Notes: generated by a model from the letters alone, not told the origin. Counted from the first letter of the stretch, positions 17,644 through 27,458 are shown. The stretch is 64,000 nt of DNA from Leptospira venezuelensis (GCF_002150035.1 NZ_NETS01000010.1:1674001-1738000); one strand, 5' to 3'. A program made the numbers and translations.

Positions 17644-18414
17644 ATGAATCAATTCGGCAAGAGTCCTGTAATGAATTTTTCACTTTTAGATTTTATGAAG
17701 GGAAAAGCTCTCCGTACTTCCCTGATCCTTTTTTTGACCTTAAGTTTCTCCGGATGTTATCCTTACTTCTTCAAAGACAGAATGTTCCGTTCCGAGGGAA
17801 TGGGATTTTTCACGATTAGTATATCTGATTTACCTGATTTTGATAAAACTTCCAAGAACGAAGATATTAAATTGGAACATCCTATCCAATTGGACCAGGC
17901 CAAAATTAAAGACTATTTTGGAAATTTAAGATATTCTAAACGTTCTTCTGTAGGATACTTTTCGGATTTTGTATTTTCGGATCATGAATTGGACCTACTC
18001 GCAAGGGACCTTCCTTATACTTTAAAAAATCTTCCGGATGATAGACTTCTTCTTATCATTTCTAAATACGATGATACTCAATCAGTGATCTCTTTTGACG
18101 AGGTTACCAGCTGTGTTCTTTGGGCGGCAGAAGGTAAGATCAATCTTCTATTTGGTCGTGTGAAGAGGGAACTTGTAGATAGAGATGCTGCCCTGGATTT
18201 TAGTCGTTGGACGAGGATCGAAAAGATCAGACTTGCTCATGGCTTTGATGGAACTGAGATTGCAGAAGGTGAGAATGTAGACTTCGGGCAAATAGAAGGA
18301 CTTCCGCTGCGTAAATGGGTTGTGTTTGATATGAAAAATCCAAGCAAATACAAGTTCACTCCGAGAAAGCAGTACCAACCAGTCAAACTCACCGATGAGA
18401 ATGACAGGCCTTGA
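17644..18414 (+). CDS. Putative lipoprotein, unknown function
   Basis: A lipobox LSFSGC puts the lipidated cysteine at residue 38 of the longest frame. The best signal-peptide start is an ATG at 17695 (MKGKALRTSLILFLTLSFSGC without the long leader), but an ATG at 17671 and the one at 17644 are also open and none has a strong ribosome site. The mature part (~220 residues) has no motif I can name. It shows regular hydrophobic spacing consistent with a beta-rich soluble domain and a run DDRLLLIISKYDDTQSVISF. It lies 34 bases after the STAS gene and 17 before the DUF1003 gene, so the three may be one transcript. Confidence 0.7.
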   Translation: MNQFGKSPVMNFSLLDFMKGKALRTSLILFLTLSFSGCYPYFFKDRMFRSEGMGFFTISISDLPDFDKTSKNEDIKLEHPIQLDQAKIKDYFGNLRYSKRSSVGYFSDFVFSDHELDLLARDLPYTLKNLPDDRLLLIISKYDDTQSVISFDEVTSCVLWAAEGKINLLFGRVKRELVDRDAALDFSRWTRIEKIRLAHGFDGTEIAEGENVDFGQIEGLPLRKWVVFDMKNPSKYKFTPRKQYQPVKLTDENDRP

Positions 18415-18431
18415 TCCGATAATATAGTAAG

Positions 18432-19118
18432 ATGGAGCCGGAATATTGCTGTTTAAATCCTTCCATCAATGATCCTAAAGACTTAATTTCTTTCGAATAT
18501 ATTAATCCTGAAGTTTTGGATCTGATCAAAAAAGATTCAAGATTTCAAGAAGGTAGCCGGATGGTCTCCTTCGGAGAATTAAATCTAGCTACTATGAAGT
18601 ATATCCAAGGTATGATCCAAAAGGAAACTTCAGAACTAAGTTCTTTAGAAGAAGAAGTTAGAAACAGTCTGGAAAACCAGGAACTGATCTCAGAAGATCT
18701 CAACCAAACGTTTCAATCTGGGCTGACTTTCGGACAAAAAGTCGCAGATAAGGTAGCGGACTTCGGAGGAAGTTGGACATTTATATCAATGTTCGGATTG
18801 TCCATGGCGGTTTGGATAGGAATCAATGTATTCTTCTCCATTTGGAGATTCGATCCATATCCATTCATTTTACTTAATTTACTTTTATCTACTTTAGCGG
18901 CTATCCAGGCCCCTATTATTATGATGAGCCAGAATAGACAAGAAGCTAAGGATAGAGCCAGATCCGAGATGGATTATAAGATCAATCTAAAGGCAGAGTT
19001 AGAAATACGACATCTTCATGAAAAGATAGATCATATTCTCAAAAACCAATGGAGAAGGTTAACTGAGATCCAACAAATCCAGATGCAGATGATGCAAATA
19101 TTAGGGAATCGTAAATAA
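18432..19118 (+). CDS. DUF1003 membrane protein
   Basis: This 228-residue protein matches the DUF1003 pattern: FGGSWTFISMFGLSMAVWIG as the first membrane helix, FDPYPFILLNLLLSTLAAIQ as the second, then the conserved SQNRQEAKDRARSEMDYKIN and a long C-terminal coiled-coil-like helix. The N-terminal ~100 residues are soluble and acidic. Function of the family is unknown. It sits in the cytoplasmic membrane with both ends inside, as predicted from the charge balance. It ends 34 bases from the convergent ileS gene. Confidence 0.85.
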   Translation: MEPEYCCLNPSINDPKDLISFEYINPEVLDLIKKDSRFQEGSRMVSFGELNLATMKYIQGMIQKETSELSSLEEEVRNSLENQELISEDLNQTFQSGLTFGQKVADKVADFGGSWTFISMFGLSMAVWIGINVFFSIWRFDPYPFILLNLLLSTLAAIQAPIIMMSQNRQEAKDRARSEMDYKINLKAELEIRHLHEKIDHILKNQWRRLTEIQQIQMQMMQILGNRK

Positions 19119-19126
19119 GATTAAGT

Positions 19127-19149
19127 CGCGGGTCTGTAAATTCTCCGCG
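19127..19149. terminator. Possible GC-rich hairpin between convergent genes
   Basis: CGCGG (19127-19131) pairs with CCGCG (19145-19149) across a 13-base loop in the gap after the DUF1003 gene and ileS. A second, competing stem pairs CCGCGG at 19145-19150 with CCGCGG at 19161-19166 inside the ileS end. There is no T run on either side, so terminator function is doubtful. Confidence 0.25.
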
Positions 19150-19152
19150 GCC

Positions 19153-21891
19153 TTATACTGCCGCGGCACAACGTTTACAGAGACCGTTATGTCTTTCTTC
19201 TGCAGGGTGTCTCCAGCAGCGGGGACATTCTTCTTCTTTAGGTTTTACAACTCTAACTGAGAAATGTTCATCCGAGTATTCGGACAATTGTTCTCTGCCT
19301 GATTTTTCAAAACTTACTTGAGAAACTGTAAATATTAACTCCAGAGCTTCTAAGGAGAAATCTTTTTGAAGTTTATTCTCTGATTTAGGGGAGATCTCCA
19401 CCGCAGCTTCTAAAGATTTTCCTAATTTACTGGCCTGTCTTGCAAGTTCCAAGGATTTGTGAACTGTTTCCCTTGCAGTTAATGCTTCTTCGAACTTGGC
19501 TTCCAGATCTTTGTTTCTGAAAGTAGAAAGGTCTGGGAATTCTTCCGTAAATACTGATTCTTTCTTACCATTCTCTTTCCAAACTTCTTCCGTTGTGAAA
19601 CTTAAGATAGGCGCAGAGTATATACAAAGAGTTTCTAATATGATTTGGAGTGCAGTGCAGGAAGATCTTCTGGTTTTGGAATCTCTTCTGTCACAATACA
19701 TTCTATCACGGATCATTTCGAAATAATCCTGGGAAAGTGTTACAGTACAGAATAGAAGAAGTTTCTGATATACTTGATGGAATTGATAGTTCTCATAGTG
19801 ATTTTTCAGTTCTTCTGCTAGTAGTGCCAACTTGGATAGATAGTATTTGTCTACTTCTTCCAAATCTGAAACCGCAAGATTTTGGTCCGAAGAATGTCCT
19901 GACAAGTTACCTAAAAGATATCTGAATGTGTTTCTGATCTTTCTGTAATTGTCTGCGATGATCTTAAGTCCTTCTTTGCCGACTTTTACATCGTCTCTGA
20001 AATCCTGAGAGCTAACCCAAAGTCTGAGTATGTCCGCTCCATATACATTGATGATGTCTGTAGTTGGATCTATTCCATTGCCCAAGGACTTGGACATTGC
20101 TCTCCCTTGTTCGTCCAAAACATATCCGTGAGTTAGTACGGATTTGTAAGGAGGAATTCCGCGTAGGGCCATAGATGGCCAGAGACTTGATTGGAACCAA
20201 CCTCTATGTTGGTCTGAACCTTCTAAGTAAAGATCTGCAGGAGGTTCGTTGGCTCTTTCTTTTAAAACCGCAAAGTTAGAAACTCCTGAATCGAACCAAA
20301 CATCCAAAATATCTTTTCCTTTTCTAAAAGAAGAAGATCCACATTTGGAACATTTAGTATCAGGAGGAAGAAGTGAATCTGCAGGTTCGCTATACCAGAT
20401 CTCTATTCCTTTGGTTCTTACTAAGTCAGTGAAGAATTTTACGGATTTTGCATCTAAATGAGTTTCATTACAATTTTCGCAAGTGAATGCTGGGATCGGA
20501 ACTCCCCAGTTTCGTTGTCTGGAAAGACACCAGTCAGGCCTTGTTTCCACCATGGAGCGAATTCTGGTAATTCCCCAGTTAGGGATCCAACTTACTTTAT
20601 CGATCGCTTCTAAGGATTTTTCTCTGAGCTGTTGGTAATCCATTTGGAAAAACCATTGTGGGGTTGCACGGAAGATCAGAGGTTTTTTACTTCTCCAGCT
20701 ATGAGGATAGCTATGTTCAAATTCAGAATAATGAAGCAGTAGATTTTTTTGTTTAAGTAGTTCTACGATCTTAGGATTTGCATCCCAGACTTTGATCCCT
20801 TTCATCATTGGGAACTCATCTGTATATCTACCGTAATCGTCTACAGGTGAATAAGGTTCTAATCCTGCCGCCAAACCTATTTTATAGTCATCTTGTCCAT
20901 GACCGGGTGCAGTGTGAACTGCTCCTGTTCCTGCATCCAGAGTCACATGCTCTCCGAAAAGAGGGATAGAGTCTTGGTCTAAGAAAGGATGACGGAATAT
21001 CATTTTAGAAAGCGATTCCTGAGAAACAGATTCCTTTTTTGTAAGTTGAACTTCGGCTGCTTTTTCGACTGCTTCCTTTAGTCCATCTGCGAGTAGTAAC
21101 TCTTCTCCACTCGGAGTTGTATAAAATGAATATGCGAACTTAGGATTGAAACTGATTGCCAAGTTTGCAGGAAGAGTCCAAGGAGTAGTAGTCCATATCA
21201 GGCAGAATTTCCCGTCCTGCCCTTTGATCGGAAATTTTACATAGATGGATGGAGATTTATGAGGATAATATTCTATCTCTGCTTCTGCGTGAGCTGTCGC
21301 AAGTTCTATACACCAATAAACAGGTTTTTTGCCTCTATATACATAACCTTTTTCGAATAGATCTCCAAAAACTTCTACGATCTTTGCCTCGAAATCAGGG
21401 CTCATCGTTTTATAGATCTTACCTTCTTCCCAAAAACATAAGAACCTAGAAAGGTCCTGTCCTTGTTTTTGAACGTATTGTTCTGCATAATCTCTACAAA
21501 GTTTTCTTAATTCTTCCGGACCGATCTCTTTTGCTTTTTTGCCCAGATTTTTAAGAACTTGGACTTCGATTGGAAGACCATGACAGTCCCAACCAGGGAT
21601 CATATCTGTTTGGTAGCCCGCGAAAAATTTGGACTTAACAATCATATCCTTTAAGATTTTATTAAGTGCATGCCCAGTATGAAAGTTACCGTTTGCATAA
21701 GGAGGTCCGTCATGAAGAATGAACTGAGGCCTATCCTTTCTTTTCTCCTGCATTTTGCGCAGAATCTTTTCGGATTGCCATGTTTTAATCTGATCAGGCT
21801 CTCTAGTGGAAAGCCCGGCCTTCATTGGAAAATCCGTTTGAGGGAGTATTACGGTACTTGAATATGGATTCTTCTTATCTTCTTCTTTCAT
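19153..21891 (-). CDS. ileS: Isoleucyl-tRNA synthetase
   Basis: This class I synthetase charges tRNA-Ile. The 912-residue protein has the HIGH-type motif in DGPPYANGNFHTGHALNK near residue 60, the connective editing domain, KMSKS as AMSKSLGNG, and a C-terminal zinc-binding CPRCWRHPAEERHNGLCKRC. That last element places it with the bacterial IleS type that keeps the zinc finger. The start ATG is three bases after the stop of the LRR lipoprotein gene. No T-box leader is visible because the gene is internal to a run. Confidence 0.97.
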   Translation of the reverse strand: MKEEDKKNPYSSTVILPQTDFPMKAGLSTREPDQIKTWQSEKILRKMQEKRKDRPQFILHDGPPYANGNFHTGHALNKILKDMIVKSKFFAGYQTDMIPGWDCHGLPIEVQVLKNLGKKAKEIGPEELRKLCRDYAEQYVQKQGQDLSRFLCFWEEGKIYKTMSPDFEAKIVEVFGDLFEKGYVYRGKKPVYWCIELATAHAEAEIEYYPHKSPSIYVKFPIKGQDGKFCLIWTTTPWTLPANLAISFNPKFAYSFYTTPSGEELLLADGLKEAVEKAAEVQLTKKESVSQESLSKMIFRHPFLDQDSIPLFGEHVTLDAGTGAVHTAPGHGQDDYKIGLAAGLEPYSPVDDYGRYTDEFPMMKGIKVWDANPKIVELLKQKNLLLHYSEFEHSYPHSWRSKKPLIFRATPQWFFQMDYQQLREKSLEAIDKVSWIPNWGITRIRSMVETRPDWCLSRQRNWGVPIPAFTCENCNETHLDAKSVKFFTDLVRTKGIEIWYSEPADSLLPPDTKCSKCGSSSFRKGKDILDVWFDSGVSNFAVLKERANEPPADLYLEGSDQHRGWFQSSLWPSMALRGIPPYKSVLTHGYVLDEQGRAMSKSLGNGIDPTTDIINVYGADILRLWVSSQDFRDDVKVGKEGLKIIADNYRKIRNTFRYLLGNLSGHSSDQNLAVSDLEEVDKYYLSKLALLAEELKNHYENYQFHQVYQKLLLFCTVTLSQDYFEMIRDRMYCDRRDSKTRRSSCTALQIILETLCIYSAPILSFTTEEVWKENGKKESVFTEEFPDLSTFRNKDLEAKFEEALTARETVHKSLELARQASKLGKSLEAAVEISPKSENKLQKDFSLEALELIFTVSQVSFEKSGREQLSEYSDEHFSVRVVKPKEEECPRCWRHPAEERHNGLCKRCAAAV

Positions 21892-21894
21892 GGA

Positions 21895-22539
21895 TTAAAA
21901 TTCTATCTTCACTTTAGGGAGAAGTTTTCTTGCGGATTCTATTTGGGAAGGTTTTAAGCCTGTCTCTTTTAGGATCAATAATCTTAATTTAGGATGGCTT
22001 GCTAAAAATCCAAAATTTTTGGGAAAAGATGCGATCTTTCTATTTCTTGCCAGATCCAAAACTTCCAATTTTGGAAATCCTATGATGATATCTATATCAG
22101 ATTCTTTGAATTCTATCTTATTAGAATCTAGATAGATTGCTTCGATGGAAGTTGCGGGTAATTCTGTAGGAATTCCAACAAAGTCGTTATTTCCTGCGAA
22201 AAAAAATCTGAGTTTAGAAAGTTTAGAAGCAGATGCTGGAAGTTTTTCTATATCGTTCCCATAAATATTCAAATGTTCTAAATTACTCCAGTCTCCTACA
22301 TTTTCAGGCAGAGAAGTAAGTTCATTCATTCTGAGATCCAACCATTTCAAGTTTGGGAAATTGAATAATGTTGGAGGGACACTGCCTAATTTGCCAAGAC
22401 CTAAATCTAATTTTTCTATTGAGGTCGGGTTTTTGGCTGCCTCGTTCAAAATTTCAGAAGCAGGGCGTCTGCAATCGGAAATAATAAACGCTGCGCAAAG
22501 GATTAAATAGGCGATACCGATTTTTTGGATGGATCTCAT
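21895..22539 (-). CDS. Leucine-rich-repeat lipoprotein
   Basis: The protein is 214 residues with a signal peptide and lipobox FIISDC (Cys23). Then about five to six LRR units of ~23 residues run from residue ~38, for example LKWLDLRMNELTSLPENVG and LEHLNIYGNDIEKLPASAS. These are of the Leptospira-type LRR (LxxLxLxxNxLxxLPxxxx). The protein should be anchored to a membrane and offer a concave binding face. It overlaps purL by ATGA upstream and stands three bases from ileS downstream, so it is tightly embedded in a housekeeping operon. Ligand is unknown. Confidence 0.85.
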   Translation of the reverse strand: MRSIQKIGIAYLILCAAFIISDCRRPASEILNEAAKNPTSIEKLDLGLGKLGSVPPTLFNFPNLKWLDLRMNELTSLPENVGDWSNLEHLNIYGNDIEKLPASASKLSKLRFFFAGNNDFVGIPTELPATSIEAIYLDSNKIEFKESDIDIIIGFPKLEVLDLARNRKIASFPKNFGFLASHPKLRLLILKETGLKPSQIESARKLLPKVKIEF

Positions 22540-24767
22540 CTGAATATTTCCTCTAAACCGGATTCATAAACCGATTTCAGTTCGTTTGAAGCAAAGGAAA
22601 TTTCGTATCCTTCTATTTGTAGTTTAGCATCTGACTCTACAGTTCCGATGGAGTGGAAGTCCAAACCTTTGGAAGAAACGAGGGATTTGATACTTTCCTC
22701 TTTTCCTTTTTCGTAACCGATCAGGACAGAACCTGAACTTTCTCCAAAAAGAGTAAGATCTTTTCTGGATTGTTTGATCGGGCTTAAGTTCGCTTTGATC
22801 CCGAGTCCAGAGAGTATTACAATTTTCGCAAGTGCTACTCCGATCCCTCCCAATGAAAGATCTTTGGCAAATGATAGGCTTCCATTCTTTCTAAGAGAAA
22901 CTAAAACTTCTAATAATGATTTTTCATCGGAAAGTTCGAACTTAGGGATTTTTCCCTGCACTTTGCCCAAGAAGGCTTTTTGGTATTCACTTCCACCCAA
23001 GCTTGGATTAAATTTACCGATTAGCGCTAAACTAAGTCCTGCTTTTTTTGGAGCTCCCCAGACTACTTCCTTCTGATTGTCTAGAATCCCCACCATTCCT
23101 ATGGTTGGAGTTGGGAAGATCGGTCCCTCAGGTGATTCGTTATAAAAGGAAACGTTTCCTCCTGTCACAGGAAGTCCTAAGAATCTACAAGCATCTCCCA
23201 TTCCCCGAACACATTCGGAAAACATATAATAGTTTTCTGGAATATAAGGATTTGCAAAGTTTAGGTTATTAGTTACACCTAAAGGTTCTGCACCCGTAAC
23301 TGCCACGTTTCTTGCAGCTTCACAAACTGCGAGTGCAGCGCCCCAGTATGGATCCAAATAGGTGAATCTGGAATTACAATCTGTTGCAGTAGCCAATGCC
23401 ATGTCAGTATCAGGAATTGCAGACAGTCCTCCATCTGCACCTGGGCCGATCAGTTTTACTAGGCCAACCTCAGTATCATACTGTTCGATAATTGGTTTTC
23501 TAGAAGATATATTCCAAGAATTTAATAGTTTGAGTAGCTTTTGGCCTGCTTCCTTCTCTTGTAAGTCCGGAGAAGAATCAGGGGTCCAGGAAGAAACTTG
23601 GTCTAAATATGCAGGACGTTTTGTTTCTCTAACGTATCTAGGAGCGCCTCCACCTAAAACTAAAGTCTCCGCAGGGATCTTAGCTTTAAGATTTCCGTCT
23701 TTATAAACTTCTAAAAGACCGGTATCTGTGACTTCTCCGATCTGGACGGCGTTTAGATTCCATTTTTTGAATATAGCAACTAACTCTTCTTCTTTTCCTT
23801 TTTCAGGGATTACCAACATTCTTTCTTGGCTTTCGGAGAGCATTGCCTCATAGGCATTCATTCCTGTCTCGCGGAAAGGAACTAGATCAAGGTTGATCTT
23901 CATTCCAGATTTTCCTTTTGCACTCATCTCAGAAGTAGCGCAGGAAATTCCCGCAGCACCCATATCTTGGATACCAACTAACAATTTTTTCTGGATTGCT
24001 TCTAGAGATGCTTCCATTAGTAGTTTTTCCATAAATGGATCTCCTACTTGGACAGCAGAACGTTTGGACTCTGATTCTTTGGTCAGGTCCTTGGATGCAA
24101 AGGATGCTCCGTGGATACCATCTCTACCAGTGGTGGAGCCAACGATGAATACCGCGTTACCCACCTTTCCTCCGGTGGTTGCACTTGCCATTTGATCATG
24201 TCTTACGATCCCAACAGTCATTGCGTTCACTAAAGGGTTTTTAGAAAAACATTCGTCGATGAATAACTCTCCGCCTGAGACTGCGATCCCTAAAGAGTTA
24301 CCGTAATCTCCGATACCTTTAACTGCTCTGGATAATAAGTATTTATTTCTAGGTTCATCAGGGTTCCCGAACCTAAGAGAGTTTAAGGATACAATAGGTC
24401 TTGCACCCATTGTAAAAATATCTCTCATGATCCCGCCCACACCTGTGGCGGCACCTTGGTAAGGTTCCACTGCAGTTGGGTGATTATGACTTTCGATTTT
24501 GAAAACAACTGCAAGTCCTCGGCCAATGTCCATGGCTCCGGCGTTCTCTTCGCCCGCTTGGGCCAAAAGTTTATCCGACTTTGTCGGAAGAGTTTTTAAT
24601 TGAAGGATAGAATTTTTATAAGAGCAATGTTCTGACCACATTGCAGAGAAAATACCGAGCTCTGTAGAGTTAGGAACTCTGCCTAGGATTTCCTGGATTT
24701 TGCTAAATTCTTCTGAGGTAAGACCGTGTTCGAGAGCGTCTTGGAGGGAGACGGATTCTTTTTCCAT
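22536..24767 (-). CDS. purL: Phosphoribosylformylglycinamidine synthase, PurL subunit (small type)
   Basis: This is the ATP-dependent FGAM synthase of purine synthesis. At 743 residues it is the small PurL that needs separate PurQ and PurS; the C-terminal glutaminase domain of the large enzyme is absent. Visible blocks include EHCSYKNS near residue 45, KIESHNHPTAVEPYQGAATG near 90, and the duplicated AIRS-like half with VTGGNVSFYNESP. The last residues read SGLEEIFR. The start of the LRR lipoprotein overlaps its stop. PurQ and PurS are not in the window. Confidence 0.95.
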   Translation of the reverse strand: MEKESVSLQDALEHGLTSEEFSKIQEILGRVPNSTELGIFSAMWSEHCSYKNSILQLKTLPTKSDKLLAQAGEENAGAMDIGRGLAVVFKIESHNHPTAVEPYQGAATGVGGIMRDIFTMGARPIVSLNSLRFGNPDEPRNKYLLSRAVKGIGDYGNSLGIAVSGGELFIDECFSKNPLVNAMTVGIVRHDQMASATTGGKVGNAVFIVGSTTGRDGIHGASFASKDLTKESESKRSAVQVGDPFMEKLLMEASLEAIQKKLLVGIQDMGAAGISCATSEMSAKGKSGMKINLDLVPFRETGMNAYEAMLSESQERMLVIPEKGKEEELVAIFKKWNLNAVQIGEVTDTGLLEVYKDGNLKAKIPAETLVLGGGAPRYVRETKRPAYLDQVSSWTPDSSPDLQEKEAGQKLLKLLNSWNISSRKPIIEQYDTEVGLVKLIGPGADGGLSAIPDTDMALATATDCNSRFTYLDPYWGAALAVCEAARNVAVTGAEPLGVTNNLNFANPYIPENYYMFSECVRGMGDACRFLGLPVTGGNVSFYNESPEGPIFPTPTIGMVGILDNQKEVVWGAPKKAGLSLALIGKFNPSLGGSEYQKAFLGKVQGKIPKFELSDEKSLLEVLVSLRKNGSLSFAKDLSLGGIGVALAKIVILSGLGIKANLSPIKQSRKDLTLFGESSGSVLIGYEKGKEESIKSLVSSKGLDFHSIGTVESDAKLQIEGYEISFASNELKSVYESGLEEIFR

Positions 24768-24837
24768 TACGGGACCAGTTTTTCTGACTTGGCCCCCACT
24801 GAAAACTATTTTAGGGCGGAAATACAGTCCTTATGGT

Positions 24838-25317
24838 TCAGATATTATGGTAGTTCCTACGGTAATATAAAAGAGGTCTTTTAGAGTCATCGGATAGGGC
24901 AAATAATACTCTTCCGATCACTATGGTATGATCTCCTCCATCAACTTGTTTTTCCAGCTCACATTCTATTCTGGATAATGTACCGTTCAAGTAAGGGACT
25001 CCGTTATGCCCTAGATCACAGGCTAACTTTTGGATCAGTTCATGTTTGTCTATTTTGCCGGAAGCAAATTGGTTGGAAAGCTCCTGCTGGTCGGAAGATA
25101 GAATATTCACTGTGAATAAGCCAGATGCAAGTAATGGATCGTGACTTGCTATATTCTTTTGAAGGTTAAATAGGACCAAAGGTGGATCCAAAGAGAGTGA
25201 GCTGAAACTACTAACCGTCAATCCTCCGGCTCTAGTGGTATCTGAAAAAGTCACCACCGTTACTCCGGATGCAAAATGAGAGAGAGAATTTTTAAATTCG
25301 TCCGCGCTGAAAGACAT
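24838..25317 (-). CDS. Flavin reductase-like FMN-binding protein
   Basis: The 159-residue protein is a flavin-reductase-like (RutF/HpaC type) split-barrel domain. It opens with FASGVTVVTF, continues with GGLTVSSFSSLSLDPPLVLFNL, which forms the FMN site, and has the end strand GDHTIVIGRVLFA. Such proteins reduce free flavin with NAD(P)H for a partner monooxygenase or act alone. No monooxygenase is nearby. It is upstream of purL on the same strand with a 70-base gap, so a shared transcript is possible but not clear. Confidence 0.85.
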   Translation of the reverse strand: MSFSADEFKNSLSHFASGVTVVTFSDTTRAGGLTVSSFSSLSLDPPLVLFNLQKNIASHDPLLASGLFTVNILSSDQQELSNQFASGKIDKHELIQKLACDLGHNGVPYLNGTLSRIECELEKQVDGGDHTIVIGRVLFALSDDSKRPLLYYRRNYHNI

Positions 25318-25383
25318 AGAATGTAAATAGTTTTAGAAAGAGTATTTGTAAAGTGGGAATTCTGAAAAAAAAATCAGGTTTTA

Positions 25384-25410
25384 TTGGCTGAAACCGACCT
25401 CAAGTATAAT
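25384..25410 (+). promoter_or_regulatory. Likely promoter of the small membrane-protein gene
   Basis: TTGGCT (25384-25389) and a perfect TATAAT (25405-25410) lie 15 bases apart, ahead of the ATG at 25429. The short spacer weakens the -35 match. A TTG at 25384 could be read as a start codon, but it falls inside this box, which is one reason for placing the start at 25429. Confidence 0.45.
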
Positions 25411-25428
25411 AGAATATTCGGAGAATTT

Positions 25429-25767
25429 ATGAGCATACAAGGGATCCAAGGATTATCTGAAGCAGAGATACGTTCGGAGGTGCAAAAGGGTGGAAAGTTT
25501 GTATATTATCTTTATACATTTTCTATTTTGATAATGACTTTTAAAAATCCTTCCAAGGTGTATTTTATTCGCCCGAGGGAAAATTCGGTTTTTAAAGGAT
25601 TGGGGTTCACCATCCTTACTTTGTTTTTCGGCTGGTGGGGATTTCCTTGGGGACCGATCTACAGTGTCCAATCCCTGTTTACAAATCTAAGCGGCGGAAA
25701 GGATATTACTCCCGAAGTTTTGAGCACCTTCGGGACAGAACAAAAAATAGATACGGATCGTTTCTGA
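25429..25767 (+). CDS. Small membrane protein of unknown function
   Basis: The protein is 112 residues. The start ATG 25429 has GGAG five to six bases upstream. After an ~35-residue helical soluble part there is one or two membrane stretches: FVYYLYTFSILIMTF and, after a basic loop with KNPSKVYFIRPRENS, LGFTILTLFFGWWGFPWGP. The GWWGFPWGPIY turn is found in several bacterial membrane proteins of unknown role, as far as I recall. The tail GGKDITPEVLSTFG is cytoplasmic by charge. It converges with the amidase gene, five bases away. Confidence 0.65.
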   Translation: MSIQGIQGLSEAEIRSEVQKGGKFVYYLYTFSILIMTFKNPSKVYFIRPRENSVFKGLGFTILTLFFGWWGFPWGPIYSVQSLFTNLSGGKDITPEVLSTFGTEQKIDTDRF

Positions 25768-25772
25768 ACCTT

Positions 25773-27263
25773 TTAGGTCTTTTTGATGTCCGCCCAAGGT
25801 CTTTCCTTTTCTAACTGACCAGCCAATCTAAATAAAAGATCCTCTCTTCCTCTTTTGGAAGTGAATAACATTCCGATCGGAAGCCCAAGAGTTGTTTTGG
25901 AAAGTGGAACGGACATCGAAGGTTGTCCTGTAAGGTTGGCAAGTTGAGTGAAAGGAGTTCTAGAAAGATTTTTTTCTACGAGTTGGTCTACCATTCCACT
26001 GGCTAAAAGTAATTTTCCAGTTCCTATCCTTCCGATAATCTGCATTGCAATTTCTTCATATAGTTTAGGTGCAAGTTCTCCAATTTTGGCAGGCGGCTCT
26101 GCTGTTGTTGGTGTCAGATATAGATCGTAATTTTCTAAAAAGGATTCCGAGATATAAGCTGCCTCATCCCAATAGCGGATCGCCGATACAAATTCACCTG
26201 CAGAGATGGATCGACCTAACAGTCCCAAGATCCAAGTAGTAGATTCCACATCTCCCATCTTTGCTTTTCTACCCAATACTTTATCCAAACGAGAGATCTC
26301 CGAAGCAACTTCTCCGAAATACATTGTTACATATGCTTTCGCTAAACGTTTCCCATCTACTTGAGGCGAACTTTCTTCTAATTTATGGCCCAATGATTTT
26401 AAAAGTTTTACTGTGTCGTGTAACGCATCTACATGATCTTGATTGACTGGTGTCCCAATAGGAGAAGTAAAAGAATACGCTATCTTTAATTTCCCTGGAG
26501 ACTTCTTCGCTTCGGAAAGATAAGAAGTTTTATTTTTCTCCATGGAGAATGCTTCTTCTATCCCAACACCCGAGACAAGATCCAAAACTGCTGCGCTGTC
26601 TCTGACTGACTTAGTAAGAACATGATCCTGAGAAGCACCTTGCCAGACTCTTCCGTAAGGGCGGACTGGAACTCTTCCTCTAGTTGGTTTTAATCCGAAT
26701 AATCCGCAATAGGCAGCTGGAATTCTGATTGATCCTCCTCCGTCTGAACCGGTTGCAATAGAACTCATTCCGGATGCAACCGCTGCTCCTGCTCCACCGC
26801 TAGAACCACCTGGAGTTCTTTCTGGATCCCAAGGATTTCGAGTAGGACCGTGGAATTTTGGCTCAGTAATTCCCATTAAAGCGAATTCAGGAACATTTGT
26901 AGTGCCTATAAAAACAAATCCCGCATTTCTGAGCCTGGAAACAAAAACGCTGTCCTCAGATGGAACGTAATTTTTGTAGGCCCTCGAGCCAGAAGTGATC
27001 TTCTGTCCCTTTACATGATGTAATAAATCTTTAATGAGAAGTGGCACTCCATGAAAGGGTCCCTTAAGTATCTTGCCGGATCTCAACTCTTCTCTTGCTT
27101 TGTCGATTGTGTTCAAAACAACCGCATTCAATTCTGGATTGAATCTATTTATCTTTGCTTCAGAAAAATCTAATAATTCCTTGGGTTGGATCTTCTTCTT
27201 TCTGATCAGATCGGCAAGGCCTATACTATCATAGGAATCGAATGGAAATTTTGTAATACTCAT
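25773..27263 (-). CDS. Amidase (amidase-signature family)
   Basis: This is a 496-residue amidase-signature hydrolase with the Ser-cisSer-Lys triad: Lys in PLLIKDLLHHVKGQ, then TPGGSSGGAGAAVASGM and TGSDGGGSIRIPAA carrying the two serines. It resembles GatA-like and fatty-acid-amide-type amidases. GatB/GatC are not adjacent, so a transamidosome role is unlikely. The start ATG 27261-27263 is chosen because CGGAAG precedes it; an open extension to 27332 lacks a ribosome site. Its natural amide substrate is unknown. It is probably cytoplasmic, since no signal peptide is seen. Confidence 0.9.
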   Translation of the reverse strand: MSITKFPFDSYDSIGLADLIRKKKIQPKELLDFSEAKINRFNPELNAVVLNTIDKAREELRSGKILKGPFHGVPLLIKDLLHHVKGQKITSGSRAYKNYVPSEDSVFVSRLRNAGFVFIGTTNVPEFALMGITEPKFHGPTRNPWDPERTPGGSSGGAGAAVASGMSSIATGSDGGGSIRIPAAYCGLFGLKPTRGRVPVRPYGRVWQGASQDHVLTKSVRDSAAVLDLVSGVGIEEAFSMEKNKTSYLSEAKKSPGKLKIAYSFTSPIGTPVNQDHVDALHDTVKLLKSLGHKLEESSPQVDGKRLAKAYVTMYFGEVASEISRLDKVLGRKAKMGDVESTTWILGLLGRSISAGEFVSAIRYWDEAAYISESFLENYDLYLTPTTAEPPAKIGELAPKLYEEIAMQIIGRIGTGKLLLASGMVDQLVEKNLSRTPFTQLANLTGQPSMSVPLSKTTLGLPIGMLFTSKRGREDLLFRLAGQLEKERPWADIKKT

Positions 27264-27458
27264 ATTCTTCCGCCAAAAGGGATTTAGGACCCGGTCGAAG
27301 TGGCAAATCCAAGGCAGAATCCTGGGAACCATTTACCGAATAAAATGCTCTAAGGGAGAGAGGCATAAAGCCTCGCCCACTAGGGTCAAGGATATTCCCC
27401 AGCCAACGGGAATTTTCATTTATAGAATCGTAGCTAAAATCAGGATGGGTAAATATCG

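Noticed and set aside
19145..19166. CCGCGG repeat as a recombination or restriction-linked site
   Set aside because: Two copies of a self-palindromic 6-mer at the end of ileS; likely chance or a weak hairpin.
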